NCBI RefSeq assembly: GCF_002964665.1
Contig: NZ_PQBZ01000005.1
Span: 1 to 64,000, forward strand
Origin: Pseudoalteromonas sp. T1lg23B
GTDB lineage: Bacteria; Pseudomonadota; Gammaproteobacteria; Enterobacterales; Alteromonadaceae
Length of the DNA: 64,000 bases
Reading direction: 5' to 3'
The translations under genes and the position numbers were made by a program. This document shows positions 1 through 8,829 of this stretch, one piece after another (positions within the stretch are counted from its first letter, which is position 1; each line of letters starts with the position of its first letter). The notes below the pieces were generated by a model. The model did not search any database. It was not told the origin of the DNA and worked only from the letters and a program-made list of their open reading frames with translations.

Positions 1-76
1 AATGTTACCGCTCGACTTGCATGTGTTAGGCCTGCCGCCAGCGTTCAATCTGAGCCATGATCAAACTCTTCAATTA
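1..76 (-). rRNA. rrs: 16S ribosomal RNA, 5' end only (partial)
   Basis: The reverse complement begins with the universal 16S 5' end: AGAGTTTGATCATGGCTCAG, then the conserved stretch up to the AAGTCGAGCGG segment. The gene reads leftward and runs off the window, so only about 76 nt are present. The exact mature 5' end (about 76) is placed by analogy. The orientation matches murI, as in the murI-rrn linkage of enterobacteria. Confidence 0.95.
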
Positions 77-338
77 AAAGTTTTTTTGTTCTCACTCAAT
101 AAAGAGTAAAGAACGGCGCTCATTGAATTCTGATTTTGATTTCCTAAGAAATCGAATTGACTGTGTTGCAACAAGTAAACTTGTCGCCGTTGGTCACTCA
201 GTTCAATTGAGACTCTAAATTTGTTTGCGTCCCTACCGAGGTAGTTCTGCTGTTAGAACTCAATCTGTACGAGTGCCCACACAGATGATTGCTTCATATT
301 TTTAAAGAACGTTTCGAAATGCTTTCGCGTTTCGAGGG
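77..338 (-). promoter_or_regulatory. rrn leader with boxA-like antitermination element
   Basis: This is the transcribed leader between the proximal rrn promoter and 16S. On the minus strand the segment at about 298-311 reads GTTCTTTAAAAA, which resembles boxA (TGCTCTTTAACA), the NusB/S10 recruitment site of rrn antitermination. A small hairpin (CTACC/GTAG) lies at about 233-244. No coding potential is seen. The role rests on position and the boxA-like sequence. Confidence 0.6.
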
Positions 339-344
339 ATGTGC

Positions 345-372
345 ATTCTAAGCATTCCCTATTTTTTGTCAA
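345..372 (-). promoter_or_regulatory. rrn promoter P2 (proximal)
   Basis: On the minus strand TTGACA (372-367) is followed after 16 bp by TAGAAT (350-345). The -35 is a perfect sigma-70 hexamer and the -10 differs by one base from consensus. It lies about 270 bp upstream of 16S, where the second rrn promoter is expected. Confidence 0.75.
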
Positions 373-469
373 CACTTAATTTTAAGAAGTTTTAAAGTTA
401 AGTTTTACTCAACCCTGACTCGTTGTTGCTTTGCTTATTCAGCGTAGCGCTCCGTGTCAGTGGGGTCGC

Positions 470-515
470 ATTATAGGGGGATCCTTTTTTTGATCAAGCT
501 TTTTTTTAAAAACCC
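470..515 (-). promoter_or_regulatory. rrn promoter P1 with UP-like element
   Basis: On the minus strand TTGATC (497-492), a 16-bp spacer and a perfect TATAAT (475-470) are followed by a GC-rich discriminator (GCGACCCC), typical of stringently controlled rRNA promoters. An A/T-rich tract at 498-515 directly upstream of the -35 suits an UP element. P1 and P2 are about 125 bp apart. Confidence 0.75.
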
Positions 516-608
516 GAACCGTTTGGCGATTTTATAAGCAAAACCATCAAAAAGACGTTTTTTTGCTTATTTTTAATGCAATTTCCTGTGCTATATCTAT
601 TTTTATTA

Positions 609-636
609 TTGCGAAGTTTATTAATCTCGTTAAGAT
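609..636 (+). promoter_or_regulatory. Putative promoter of the RRM-protein gene
   Basis: TTGCGA (609-614), a 16-bp spacer and TAAGAT (631-636) form a plausible sigma-70 promoter 54 bp upstream of the ATG at 691. It is divergent from rrn P1. The assignment is by eye only. Confidence 0.4.
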
Positions 637-690
637 AGCTTCTTTATTTGTTAAATTAATGTATATCCTCTGTTTATTGGTAACTCTATT

Positions 691-1161
691 ATGAAATCAT
701 CGTCCCAAAAGTCTTTTCTTATTACAGCAGTGTTCGCCGCTGTAGGGTTTGTCGTGATGCAATTTTTATTTTCTAGCATCCAGATCAACGCACCACTATT
801 ATTCGCTCTTGGTATTGTTATAGGTGGCTTAGCCGTTATCTTTACAAACCCAAAACAAATGCAAGATGACAAGCTCGAAGTAGCAACTAAAACGCTTTAT
901 GTTGGTAATTTGCCATATAAAGCAAATGAAGGCGTAGTCCGCGATCTTTTTGCAGAGCAAGGACAAGTTTTTAGCGTCAGACTATTAAAAGATAAAAATA
1001 CAGGAAAGCGACGTGGCTTTGGCTTTGTCGAAATGGCAGAGAAAGATGCAGATCATGCCATTTCTCAGCTAAACGATAAGGAATTCCAACAACGTACTCT
1101 TAAAGTACGTGCCGCAAAGCAAAAACAGTTCGATAACGAAGAAGAAAGTACTAACAGCTAA
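691..1161 (+). CDS. Membrane-anchored RRM RNA-binding protein
   Basis: This 156-aa protein has two N-terminal hydrophobic segments (about residues 8-27 and 33-52) followed by one RNA recognition motif (about 67-145). RNP2 is LYVGNL (69-74) and RNP1 is RRGFGFVEM (107-115), both with the aromatic residues that stack on RNA. The short basic tail is followed by a Glu/Ser-rich end. Small bacterial RRM proteins are usually soluble; here the membrane segments should tether the RRM to the inner membrane. RNA targets are unknown. It lies between the rrn operon and murI on the opposite strand to both. Its own intrinsic terminator lies inside murI. Confidence 0.85.
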   Translation: MKSSSQKSFLITAVFAAVGFVVMQFLFSSIQINAPLLFALGIVIGGLAVIFTNPKQMQDDKLEVATKTLYVGNLPYKANEGVVRDLFAEQGQVFSVRLLKDKNTGKRRGFGFVEMAEKDADHAISQLNDKEFQQRTLKVRAAKQKQFDNEEESTNS

Positions 1162-1927
1162 GATCAATTGCGCTGGAGGCTATTCCCTCTTTGTTAGTTA
1201 TGCCATTGGGTGCCGTTGCAAAAAATTGCAGCGGCATTTTTATGTCATTGCTATCGCCATTTTTGTCCTTGAGCAGATATTTAACTCGCTGGGCTATCGC
1301 ATAACCCGAGTCAATCAACTCTACCTGCTGACCATAGTATTGTGCTAGATGTGTACTAAGAATTGGAAAATGGGTGCATCCTAAGACAATACAATCAACC
1401 TGTTTATCTATATTAATGTATTCCAGTTCATGGTTTAACTTTTCCAGATCCAATGTTTGCTGCCAATAATATTGCTCAGCCAAAGCGACCAGACGCGTCG
1501 ATTGGTGTAAATCAACCCTGCATCCGTTAGCATGTTCTGCGATTAGTGCGTTGGTATAGGCGTTATTCGATGTAGCAGGCGTAGCAAGCAACGCTATATG
1601 TCTGTTCTTACTCTGTATCGCAGCGGGTTTGATCGCGGGAACCACACCAACGATCGGAATGGATGTCAATTTTCTCGTAGCAGCAAGCGCTTGGGTCGAA
1701 GCGGTGTTACATGCGATAACAATGAGATCAACCTTACGCTCAAAACCAGCTATCTTATTTATCAAGCATGCAAGGCGAGATTGAATCGTTTGTTCTGATT
1801 GCAAGCCATAAGGTAATAATGCGTTGTCCATGACATAGCTGTATTGAGCATTAGGAAGTAAAGACTGAATGTGGCCAAGTACACTTGTACCGCCTATCCC
1901 AGAATCAAAGACCAAAATGTGTGGCAA
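1151..1927 (-). CDS. murI: Glutamate racemase
   Basis: Interconverts L- and D-glutamate in the cytoplasm to supply D-Glu for peptidoglycan stem peptides. This 258-aa protein has the N-terminal DSGIGG motif and both catalytic cysteines: Cys73 in ACNTAST and Cys184 in LGCTHFP. Length is normal for the family. Its 3' end overlaps the convergent RRM gene by 11 bp. In E. coli murI also sits immediately upstream of an rrn operon in the same orientation. Confidence 0.95.
   Translation of the reverse strand: MPHILVFDSGIGGTSVLGHIQSLLPNAQYSYVMDNALLPYGLQSEQTIQSRLACLINKIAGFERKVDLIVIACNTASTQALAATRKLTSIPIVGVVPAIKPAAIQSKNRHIALLATPATSNNAYTNALIAEHANGCRVDLHQSTRLVALAEQYYWQQTLDLEKLNHELEYINIDKQVDCIVLGCTHFPILSTHLAQYYGQQVELIDSGYAIAQRVKYLLKDKNGDSNDIKMPLQFFATAPNGITNKEGIASSAIDLSC
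1211..1243 (+). terminator. Rho-independent terminator of the RRM gene, inside murI
   Basis: A 10-bp stem (TGCCGTTGCA with TGCAGCGGCA, one G-U pair) closes an AAAAAT loop and is followed by TTTTTAT on the plus strand. It lies 50 bp after the RRM stop codon but within the 3' coding part of convergent murI. Confidence 0.7.
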
Positions 1928-1993
1928 AACACCGCGACCCTTCTAGTTAATTTGAGTCGCAGTGTGCCATGGAGAATACGAAAAATAAATTAC

Positions 1994-3091
1994 TTATTCG
2001 TTACCTTCATTACTATTTAGTTTGTTAAAGAATCCCTGAATATAATCCATAAACTCATTAAGACGGCTCTGACCTTCATTTATCCATGCCATAATGTCCG
2101 GTAACTGCTTCTCAATGCCCAGTTTTTTACCTTGCTCATGGATATTCTCCAACTGCTTATCTAATGGCTGTAGAGATTTTTCTAAATCTTTGAGAGGATT
2201 TGACTGTTGATATTGGCTAATCGCTGCCGACGTTTTTGTTTGACGCAAGTCCATCGTAAAATTAGCAATCTGGTCATTGTCTATATTTAGCTCTTTGGCT
2301 TTTTCAAAAGCATCATCATAAGCCCCGGCAAAGAAGTTATCACTTACATCGCGCACATCCTTCATCATTTCATTGATTGCTTGTTGCTCTTGTTGATTTA
2401 ATTCACCATTTATAACAATAGAGAAGCTCACTTCATGCTGAGTGTGTTGACCTACAGCCAAGCCATGGTCATTGCCTTTTTGGCTGTAACTTGCCGCATT
2501 GGTTTGTGAACGAGCATCACTAAAGGTGATTTTCACTTCATCACCTTCTGCGGTCGTAAAGCTATATTCAGCCTGATTAGACAGGCTTGCAAACTGCGCT
2601 TCACTTACTTGAACTGATTCTGGTTTAGGATCAAACAGTGACTTTTCAAATTCGTCAAGCCCTTTGAAAATGCCTTCTTTGGCTTTTTCTATACCTTGCT
2701 CAATGTCATCATTGAAGGCATTTACACCTTTGAGTTCTTCAGTCGCCTCATCAATGCCCATTTGCACTCCCTTACGGGCAGCGCCGAGCATTTCACGCAA
2801 GGTATCATCATCCTTACCATTGACCTTAGCTTTGCTGACCGCGGCCGTAACGAAATCCAACACATTTTTAGTAATGGCCTCAAAATCAAACAGAGGTTTT
2901 TCCTTCTCCTGCTTTTTTTCTATCCCCAAAGCCTGTGCAAGTTTATCGTCAAGTACCATTGCAGCCAGCTTATTCTTGTCACCTGAGTAACTGTCTACAT
3001 TAAATTTTGCACTTGGGAGTAACATCCCATGTTTATTCGCTTTGTTAATCAACCCTGGATTAAGTAGTTGATGTATCTGTCCAATTTTCAT
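1994..3091 (-). CDS. DUF5610-like protein of unknown function
   Basis: This 365-aa protein has no signal peptide or membrane segment. It starts MKIGQIHQLLNPGL and is rich in Ala, Lys, Glu, Asp and Gln. The middle (about 60-150) is predicted helical and acidic; residues about 165-260 contain a segment with alternating polar residues (YSFTTAEGDEVKITFSDARS, then VSFSIVINGELNQQEQQAINEMMKDV). That layout resembles DUF5610 proteins of Alteromonadales and Shewanella; the family name is from memory. It is single-cistron, divergent from trmA across a 187-bp gap and downstream-adjacent to murI. No function can be assigned. Confidence 0.6.
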   Translation of the reverse strand: MKIGQIHQLLNPGLINKANKHGMLLPSAKFNVDSYSGDKNKLAAMVLDDKLAQALGIEKKQEKEKPLFDFEAITKNVLDFVTAAVSKAKVNGKDDDTLREMLGAARKGVQMGIDEATEELKGVNAFNDDIEQGIEKAKEGIFKGLDEFEKSLFDPKPESVQVSEAQFASLSNQAEYSFTTAEGDEVKITFSDARSQTNAASYSQKGNDHGLAVGQHTQHEVSFSIVINGELNQQEQQAINEMMKDVRDVSDNFFAGAYDDAFEKAKELNIDNDQIANFTMDLRQTKTSAAISQYQQSNPLKDLEKSLQPLDKQLENIHEQGKKLGIEKQLPDIMAWINEGQSRLNEFMDYIQGFFNKLNSNEGNE

Positions 3092-3278
3092 GATCTGGCT
3101 CCAAATATCGCGTTCAGCCGGCTGTCAATACAGCTATTCGTTCTTAGTTATCGGCTAAAATCCGCAAAGCTGTAGTATATGTAGTATAAAAAAGAAACAA
3201 TTTTTATGCGATAAACTGGACAAATCCGCAACGCTCCCTAAAATAGCGCGTCTCTATTTTGTAAGGTACTTTCTAATT

Positions 3279-4376
3279 ATGGCTGTCATTCAAATCGATA
3301 CTTCCACTTATACACAGCAACTGAACGAAAAACAGCAACGCATCAGCGAGCAATTTGCCCGTTTTAATGCCCCTAAACTTGAAGTATATGATTCGCCAAC
3401 CACACAGTACCGTCAAAGAGCTGAGTTTAGAGTATGGCATGAAGGGGAAGACCTCTTCCACATCATGTTTGATCAGCAAACCAAACAAAAGATCCGAGTT
3501 GACAGGTTTGATCCTGCCGCACCACTCATTTCAGAAATCATGCAAGTCATGATGGACAAATTACGCCATAACGAAGTATTACGTCGCAAACTATTCCAAA
3601 TAGATTATCTCTCGACATTAAGCGGCGAGATTTTAGTAAGCCTGCTTTATCACAAAGCGCTTGACGATACTTGGCAAGAGGCTATGCAACAACTGCGCGC
3701 AGAATTACAACAGACATACAAAATAGATTTTATCGGCAGAGCACGTAAGCAAAAGGTCATTTTTGGTAATGACTTTGTCACAGAAGTCTTAAACGTCAAT
3801 GGCAAAGAATACACCTATCAACAAGTGGAAAACAGTTTTACTCAGCCCAACGCGAAGGTTAATGAAAAAATGCTTGCTTGGGCACAATCAATTTGTGCAC
3901 CGCTGAAAAATGACTTGCTTGAGCTTTATTGCGGTAATGGTAACTTCTCAATCGCTTTGGCTGGATCATTTGAGAAGGTGCTAGCGACTGAGATTTCAAA
4001 GTCGTCTGTACATTCTGCTCAATATAATATTGCCGCAAACAACATCAGTAATTTAGATATCATTCGCATGTCGAGCGAAGAGTTCACTCAGGCGATGAAA
4101 GGCGAGCGCAGTTTTTCAAGGCTCAACGGTATCAACTTACAAGATTACAACTGCCAAACTATTTTAGTCGACCCTCCCCGTGCAGGTATGGATGAGTTAA
4201 CCTGTCGACTAGTCGCAAATTACGATAATGTAATCTATATCTCTTGTAACCCCGATACGCTAGAAAGAGACTTGGAATTACTATGTGAAACACACACCAT
4301 TTCTCGCATCGCGATTTTCGATCAATTCCCATACACGCACCATGTCGAGTCTGGTGTGTTTTTACAGCGCAAGTAA
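3279..4376 (+). CDS. trmA: tRNA (uracil-5-)-methyltransferase
   Basis: Forms m5U54 (ribothymidine) in the T-loop of tRNA using S-adenosylmethionine. This 365-aa protein has the AdoMet motif LYCGNGNFSIAL (about 218-229), a DPPRAG motif and the catalytic cysteine in SCNPDTL (Cys323), followed by a conserved C-terminal HHVESG. Length is the same as the E. coli enzyme. It is a single gene, divergent from the DUF5610-like gene and ending at a shared bidirectional terminator. Confidence 0.96.
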   Translation: MAVIQIDTSTYTQQLNEKQQRISEQFARFNAPKLEVYDSPTTQYRQRAEFRVWHEGEDLFHIMFDQQTKQKIRVDRFDPAAPLISEIMQVMMDKLRHNEVLRRKLFQIDYLSTLSGEILVSLLYHKALDDTWQEAMQQLRAELQQTYKIDFIGRARKQKVIFGNDFVTEVLNVNGKEYTYQQVENSFTQPNAKVNEKMLAWAQSICAPLKNDLLELYCGNGNFSIALAGSFEKVLATEISKSSVHSAQYNIAANNISNLDIIRMSSEEFTQAMKGERSFSRLNGINLQDYNCQTILVDPPRAGMDELTCRLVANYDNVIYISCNPDTLERDLELLCETHTISRIAIFDQFPYTHHVESGVFLQRK

Positions 4377-4393
4377 ATTAAGTATTGAGCAAC

Positions 4394-4423
4394 AAAAAAG
4401 CCTCGACATATCGAGGCTTTTTT
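4394..4423. terminator. Bidirectional intrinsic terminator
   Basis: The stem GCCTCGA/TCGAGGC with a CATA loop is flanked by A6 on the left and T6 on the right, so it can end trmA (+) and the dsbA operon (-). Confidence 0.9.
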
Positions 4424-4444
4424 CATCTAGCGAAGTCTAAGTGA

Positions 4445-5074
4445 TTACTTAGCTGCGAGATAATTAATTAACGCGCTGATCTGCTCAGGTGTTGTGGTAT
4501 TCGATTCACGTAATAACAGTTGATATTTGCCATTGACGATAAATGTTGGCACCCCTGTTAATGCTCCCTTTTCTTGCATCTGTTCCTGCATACGCGACAT
4601 TTTTGATGCTTTAGTACGTACAGAGAAGCTCTTATATAGCTTATCAAACTTTTCTGCATCCACACCTTGTGAAACAAAGATGTCTTTAACGTCAGCCAGT
4701 TCGTTGATTTTTCCACGTTTAGTGTGAATGTGCGTGAACAGCGCTGAAATGATCGCGTCTTTTTGTGGCAATACCTCAGCAGTTGCCAATGCATTGGCCA
4801 TCATTTTTTGTATTTCAGGATCACGGGAACCCACGAAATCTACGTGGCTCTTTTTGAACTTAACCCCATCGTCTAACTTCGCTTTAAACTGCGCTATAAG
4901 CGGTTCAAACGCATTACATGCTGGGCAATAGAAAGAAAAGTACTCTGTCACCTCTGGCTTTTTAGTGCCTCTTTCAGATACCACTTTGTAATGAACACCT
5001 TCTTCAAACTGTGCCGCATTGGCAAGCATTGGCAACATCAAAGCAACCACTGCTGCCTTCACTAACTTCAACAT
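4445..5074 (-). CDS. DsbA-family thiol:disulfide interchange protein, CPAC active site
   Basis: A periplasmic thioredoxin-fold oxidoreductase of about 209 aa: signal peptide (MLKLVKAAVVALMLPMLANA), active site FYCPACNAFEP and cis-proline loop GVPTFIV. The ATG at 5074 is preferred over an upstream TTG because GGAG lies 6 nt before it. It follows the canonical dsbA by 15 bp and is a clear but divergent paralogue. The CXXC dipeptide is Pro-Ala rather than Pro-His; the histidine between the cysteines makes DsbA strongly oxidising, so a different redox potential or client range is likely (inference). Confidence 0.85.
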   Translation of the reverse strand: MLKLVKAAVVALMLPMLANAAQFEEGVHYKVVSERGTKKPEVTEYFSFYCPACNAFEPLIAQFKAKLDDGVKFKKSHVDFVGSRDPEIQKMMANALATAEVLPQKDAIISALFTHIHTKRGKINELADVKDIFVSQGVDAEKFDKLYKSFSVRTKASKMSRMQEQMQEKGALTGVPTFIVNGKYQLLLRESNTTTPEQISALINYLAAK

Positions 5075-5089
5075 AAAATTCTCCAATTC

Positions 5090-5722
5090 TTATTTTTGTA
5101 GCAGATACTTAACTAGCTCTTCCAGTTCAGCCTGGCTTTTGATTTCTTTCATATTCACTTTGTATTTGTCATTCACAATAAAAGTAGGAACACCTCTTAG
5201 TGCACCGAGATTGCTAAATAACTCTTGCTGGTCCTGCATTTCTTTTTCTCGTGCAATAACCAACATGCTGCTTAGGCTGTCATCAAACTGCTTCTCACTG
5301 ATACCATTTAGTGCAAGCAACTGCTTTACATCTTTAATATCATGAAGATCAGCCTTTTTTATATGAATACTTTCAAAGATTTGTGCGGCAACTTCTTTTT
5401 CTTTGCCAGCTTGCTCAGCAATGATGTATGCATAGCTTAGATTACTTTGTACCTGTGCAGATGCACCACCTAAGAAATTTACGTGGCTTTTTTCAAACTC
5501 AGCGCCTTCTGGCAAGCTCTTTTCTAGAGACAATGCAACAGGCTCAAACTGGTAACAATGTGGACAGTAAAAAGAAAAGAATTCTGTGACTTTAGGTGTT
5601 TCACTTTTTTTGTTCTCTATCGTTTGATAGTGCTTACCATCAGAGAAATCTGCTGCATTGACAGCAAACGCCAGTAAAGGAAGACACATTATCAATAAAG
5701 ATTGTTTTATCGTTTTAAACAT
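5090..5722 (-). CDS. dsbA: Thiol:disulfide interchange protein DsbA
   Basis: Introduces disulfide bonds into exported proteins in the periplasm and is reoxidised by DsbB. This 210-aa protein has a signal peptide ending near AFAVNA, the canonical active site FYCPHCYQFEP and cis-Pro loop GVPTFIV. It lies 18 bp downstream of srkA, the arrangement seen in E. coli (yihE-dsbA), and is followed by a second paralogue. The many Cys-bearing exported proteins encoded in this window are potential clients. Confidence 0.93.
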   Translation of the reverse strand: MFKTIKQSLLIMCLPLLAFAVNAADFSDGKHYQTIENKKSETPKVTEFFSFYCPHCYQFEPVALSLEKSLPEGAEFEKSHVNFLGGASAQVQSNLSYAYIIAEQAGKEKEVAAQIFESIHIKKADLHDIKDVKQLLALNGISEKQFDDSLSSMLVIAREKEMQDQQELFSNLGALRGVPTFIVNDKYKVNMKEIKSQAELEELVKYLLQK

Positions 5723-5740
5723 GGATATCTCTCAATTTTT

Positions 5741-6715
5741 CTAAGGAATTAATCTAAGCGCAGGCTCATGTAATGTTGCGAACTGTTCTTTAAGTGCCAA
5801 AATCTGTTGTTCCCAGTATTTGTCAGTTGCAAACCACGAAAAGTTCCGTGGAAAAGCAGGATCTTGCCACCGCGTTGCTAACCAACCCATATAATGAACC
5901 ATGCGCATCGCACGCAGCGGCTCAATTAAATTAAGCTGTCGCTGCTCGAACGAATTAAACTCTTCATAACCTGACAGTAAAGTATCAAGCTGTATCACCT
6001 GCTCCTGCCTATCGCCATTTAACATCATCCATAAGTCTTGGATCATAGGCCCTTGTCGACAATCATCTAAGTCAACAAGCATTAAGCTATCACCGGCCCA
6101 CAGAATATTGCCAGCATGACAGTCTCCATGCAAACGGATCTGGTCAACTTGATGATATTCTTGCTCTGTTTTTGTTATCAGTTGCTCCAGAATCGTCATG
6201 AATGGAGTTTCCAGATGCATTGGCACCATTTCACTTTTTACCAATGCTGCTTTGGCATTATGCAGATAATCCTGACAATTAACACTTGGCCGATGGGTAA
6301 ACGTGGTGGTACCAGCCACACGATGCATCCGACCAATATATCGCCCTAAAATTTCTAAGCTATCAAGGTTATCCATTTCAAACTGTCTTCCTCCTACACT
6401 TGGAAATAGTGCAAAACGGTAGCCTTGATAATGAAATAGACTTTCGCCATCTATCTTAATTGGTGCAACAACGGGCACTTCAGCTTCCTGCAAGCTAAAT
6501 GCAAACTGATGCTCTTCAAGTATTTGCTCATCACTCCAACGCCCTGGACGATAAAATTTCACAACATATCGGCGATTGTCGTCAGCTATAAACTGATACA
6601 CTCGATTTTCATAACTGTTCAAAGCCAATAAGCCTGACTCGGGGTATATCGAGATGCTCTCAATCGCATCCAAAATAAAGTCAGGCGTTAAATTAGCAAA
6701 ACTGAATTCGCTCAT
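5741..6715 (-). CDS. srkA: Stress response kinase A (YihE family)
   Basis: A cytoplasmic Ser/Thr kinase of the choline-kinase/APH fold that in E. coli protects stressed cells from death. This 324-aa protein has the catalytic loop LHGDCHAGNILW and the metal-binding LVDLDDC. Length is the same as E. coli YihE. It is the first gene of srkA-dsbA-dsbA2, with gaps under 20 bp. Confidence 0.92.
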   Translation of the reverse strand: MSEFSFANLTPDFILDAIESISIYPESGLLALNSYENRVYQFIADDNRRYVVKFYRPGRWSDEQILEEHQFAFSLQEAEVPVVAPIKIDGESLFHYQGYRFALFPSVGGRQFEMDNLDSLEILGRYIGRMHRVAGTTTFTHRPSVNCQDYLHNAKAALVKSEMVPMHLETPFMTILEQLITKTEQEYHQVDQIRLHGDCHAGNILWAGDSLMLVDLDDCRQGPMIQDLWMMLNGDRQEQVIQLDTLLSGYEEFNSFEQRQLNLIEPLRAMRMVHYMGWLATRWQDPAFPRNFSWFATDKYWEQQILALKEQFATLHEPALRLIP

Positions 6716-6730
6716 AATTCTCTCTAGTTA

Positions 6731-6756
6731 TAAAAAAAGCGGGAGAACCCGCTTTT
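6731..6756 (-). terminator. Intrinsic terminator after ccoG
   Basis: On the minus strand the stem AAAAGCGGG/CCCGCTTTT is followed by a T-run, between the ccoG stop (6782) and the srkA start (6715). It separates the two transcription units. Confidence 0.85.
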
Positions 6757-6781
6757 AAGTAATGAACCTTAGTGTACTGGA

Positions 6782-8209
6782 CTATTTGCCTTTAAAAAAG
6801 TTCGTCGTTTGTGTGATCCTAGATTGTGGCTGATCTATCGGATAAATCGCAAATTCAAACTCTGTGACCGGCTTTTTAAGGTCATATGGGTCAATGATTA
6901 AAGACAATGGCACATCTAATGAGTGGCCAGCCTCAACCGTGACTTGCTGCTTGCCTAAGTACTCAAAGCTGGTTAAACCAAGCACTTCAATATGAAATGT
7001 TTGTGCCTGTTGCGCCTTGTTAATCACCTTGAGGGTATAGGTATTCTCAACCAACCCTTCAAAGTTGACCCGATAAAGCTGATTTCTATCACGAATAATA
7101 TCTAGCTCCATCGGTTTTCGCATCGCAACGTTTGCAACCAACGCGCCAGAGAGCACCAGTAAAATACACACATAGCCGACTAACTTACCGCGAATTGGCT
7201 TCGTTTTTTCAGCCGATGCTTCAAGATTGCGCTCCGTTGTATAAGAGATAAGGCCACGAGGATAATTCATTTTATCCATCACGCCATCACATGCATCGAT
7301 ACAAGCACCGCAGTTGATACATTCATATTGCAGGCCATTGCGAATATCAATACCTGTTGGGCAAACCTGTACACACAAATTACAGTCGATACAGTCACCC
7401 AATTCGAGTTCACTACGGTCCTGTTTGCGTGAACGTGGTCCACGCTCTTCGCCTCTTTTTGCATCGTAACTCACGGTAAACGTATCTTTATCGAACATGG
7501 CTGACTGAAAACGAGAATAAGGGCAAATATGCAAACACATGATTTCTCGCATCCACCCAGCATTTCCGTATGTACACACAGCGAAAACGAGAATACTCAC
7601 CGTTGCATAACCACTGGCAGAAAAAGTGAATAGGTCGGGCAATAGTTCACGAATAGGGGTGAAATACCCCACAAAAGTGATGGCCGTATACAAAGAAAAC
7701 AACATCCAGCTACTGTGTTTTGCTGTTTTTCGCCAGAACTTATCAAAGTCCATGGCGCGTTGATCTAGTTTCTTACGCTGATTTGCAGAGCCCTCAAACT
7801 TCTCTTCGAACCAGATAAAAATAAAAGTCCAAACCGTTTGTGGGCAGGTATATCCACACCAAACTCGGCCGTAGAAGGTGGTCACTAAGAATAGAGCGAA
7901 GGCGGCTATCATTAAAATAAACGCCAGAATCGTCAAGTCTTGCGGTAATAATGTTAATCCGAAAATATTGAATCGCTGCTCAAACAAGTCAAATAGTACC
8001 GCTTGTTGTCCATTAAAACTTAACCAAGGTAACAACATAAACGCCAGCATTCCGACGAAACCGATTCGCTTTCGCAACAATTGATGTAGCCCCTGAACCG
8101 CACGCACGTATATCCGATTACGCGGGTTAAACCTGTCCGGCTGTAGCTGATCAGGTGGTTGAATTTTTACCTCTGAAGGAATATTTTTGACTTTAATTTG
8201 TTTGTCCAT
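6782..8209 (-). CDS. ccoG: CcoG (FixG/RdxA) oxidase-assembly ferredoxin-like membrane protein
   Basis: An inner-membrane polyferredoxin implicated in copper delivery and assembly of cbb3-type cytochrome oxidase. This 475-aa protein has several TM helices in the first half, the NosR/NapH-like motif CGYTCPQTVW, two 4Fe-4S clusters (CIDCNLCVQVCPTGID and CINCGACIDACD) and a C-terminal periplasmic Ig-like domain. The ccoNOPQ structural genes are not in the window. No convincing FNR box was found in its 260-bp upstream region. Confidence 0.93.
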   Translation of the reverse strand: MDKQIKVKNIPSEVKIQPPDQLQPDRFNPRNRIYVRAVQGLHQLLRKRIGFVGMLAFMLLPWLSFNGQQAVLFDLFEQRFNIFGLTLLPQDLTILAFILMIAAFALFLVTTFYGRVWCGYTCPQTVWTFIFIWFEEKFEGSANQRKKLDQRAMDFDKFWRKTAKHSSWMLFSLYTAITFVGYFTPIRELLPDLFTFSASGYATVSILVFAVCTYGNAGWMREIMCLHICPYSRFQSAMFDKDTFTVSYDAKRGEERGPRSRKQDRSELELGDCIDCNLCVQVCPTGIDIRNGLQYECINCGACIDACDGVMDKMNYPRGLISYTTERNLEASAEKTKPIRGKLVGYVCILLVLSGALVANVAMRKPMELDIIRDRNQLYRVNFEGLVENTYTLKVINKAQQAQTFHIEVLGLTSFEYLGKQQVTVEAGHSLDVPLSLIIDPYDLKKPVTEFEFAIYPIDQPQSRITQTTNFFKGK

Positions 8210-8469
8210 CGAAGCTCCTTAGGCCGCTATGATCGACAGGTACTTGCTACAGTAACCTTAACCAGAATAGGGGTATTATACGCAAGCTTGCTAGTTGATT
8301 GATACCAACAAATGCCACATTTAGCTCATCAAACAACACGCTATTTTATAGATTTCTGACATTTGAAGTCGCTCACTACAGCAAAAAACCACCAAACTTG
8401 CATTTCACTGTGCTATTTTATTACACTCCAAGCGACATTGTATTTATTGAGATCAAAGTTGCTGCAATT

Positions 8470-8829
8470 ATGAAAAAATTTCTAATTTTCGTGTTAGTTA
8501 TTGTCGCACTATGCACAACAGACATTGAACTAATTAAACAGCCCAGAGAGCAGCTAATCAAAGACTTGATCTCAATGTTGAGTAAATCAACCAAGGTACA
8601 ACGTCCAAGTGCTGCGTCCCTCGCTCGTGCAGATATAGATGCACAACTCACACTCAGCGAAGAACAAGCTGAGCATTTAAATGAAGAGTTAGCCGATGAC
8701 ACTGCGATGAGGAATTTTTTTAAACAATATTGTTTAGAAAGAGAAATGAGCTTATATTTTTTCACAGACAAGCTTGAAAATATTTGTGATATTGTAGAGA
8801 GTGCCATGCGCAAAACAGGAGCTTTGTAA
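8470..8829 (+). CDS. Small exported or membrane-anchored protein of unknown function
   Basis: The open frame extends up to 8299, but the ATG at 8470 (MKKFLIFVLVIVALC) fits best: it begins with a typical basic plus hydrophobic signal segment, whereas the upstream extension looks like untranslated DNA. The product is 119 aa. After the signal it is acidic and helical, with two Cys (in QYCLER and ENICDIV). It overlaps the next gene by one base (TAATG), so the two are probably translationally coupled. No family recognised. Confidence 0.65.
   Translation: MKKFLIFVLVIVALCTTDIELIKQPREQLIKDLISMLSKSTKVQRPSAASLARADIDAQLTLSEEQAEHLNEELADDTAMRNFFKQYCLEREMSLYFFTDKLENICDIVESAMRKTGAL

Noticed and set aside
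4445..5722. Tandem dsbA genes as an assembly duplication
   Set aside because: The two proteins differ throughout, including the active site, so this is an old paralogy.
8210..8300. FNR box upstream of ccoG
   Set aside because: TTGATTGATACCAA does not fit the two half-sites with a 4-bp spacer.
8299..8469. N-terminal extension of the small exported protein
   Set aside because: The extension would place 57 residues before a textbook signal sequence; the ATG at 8470 fits better.
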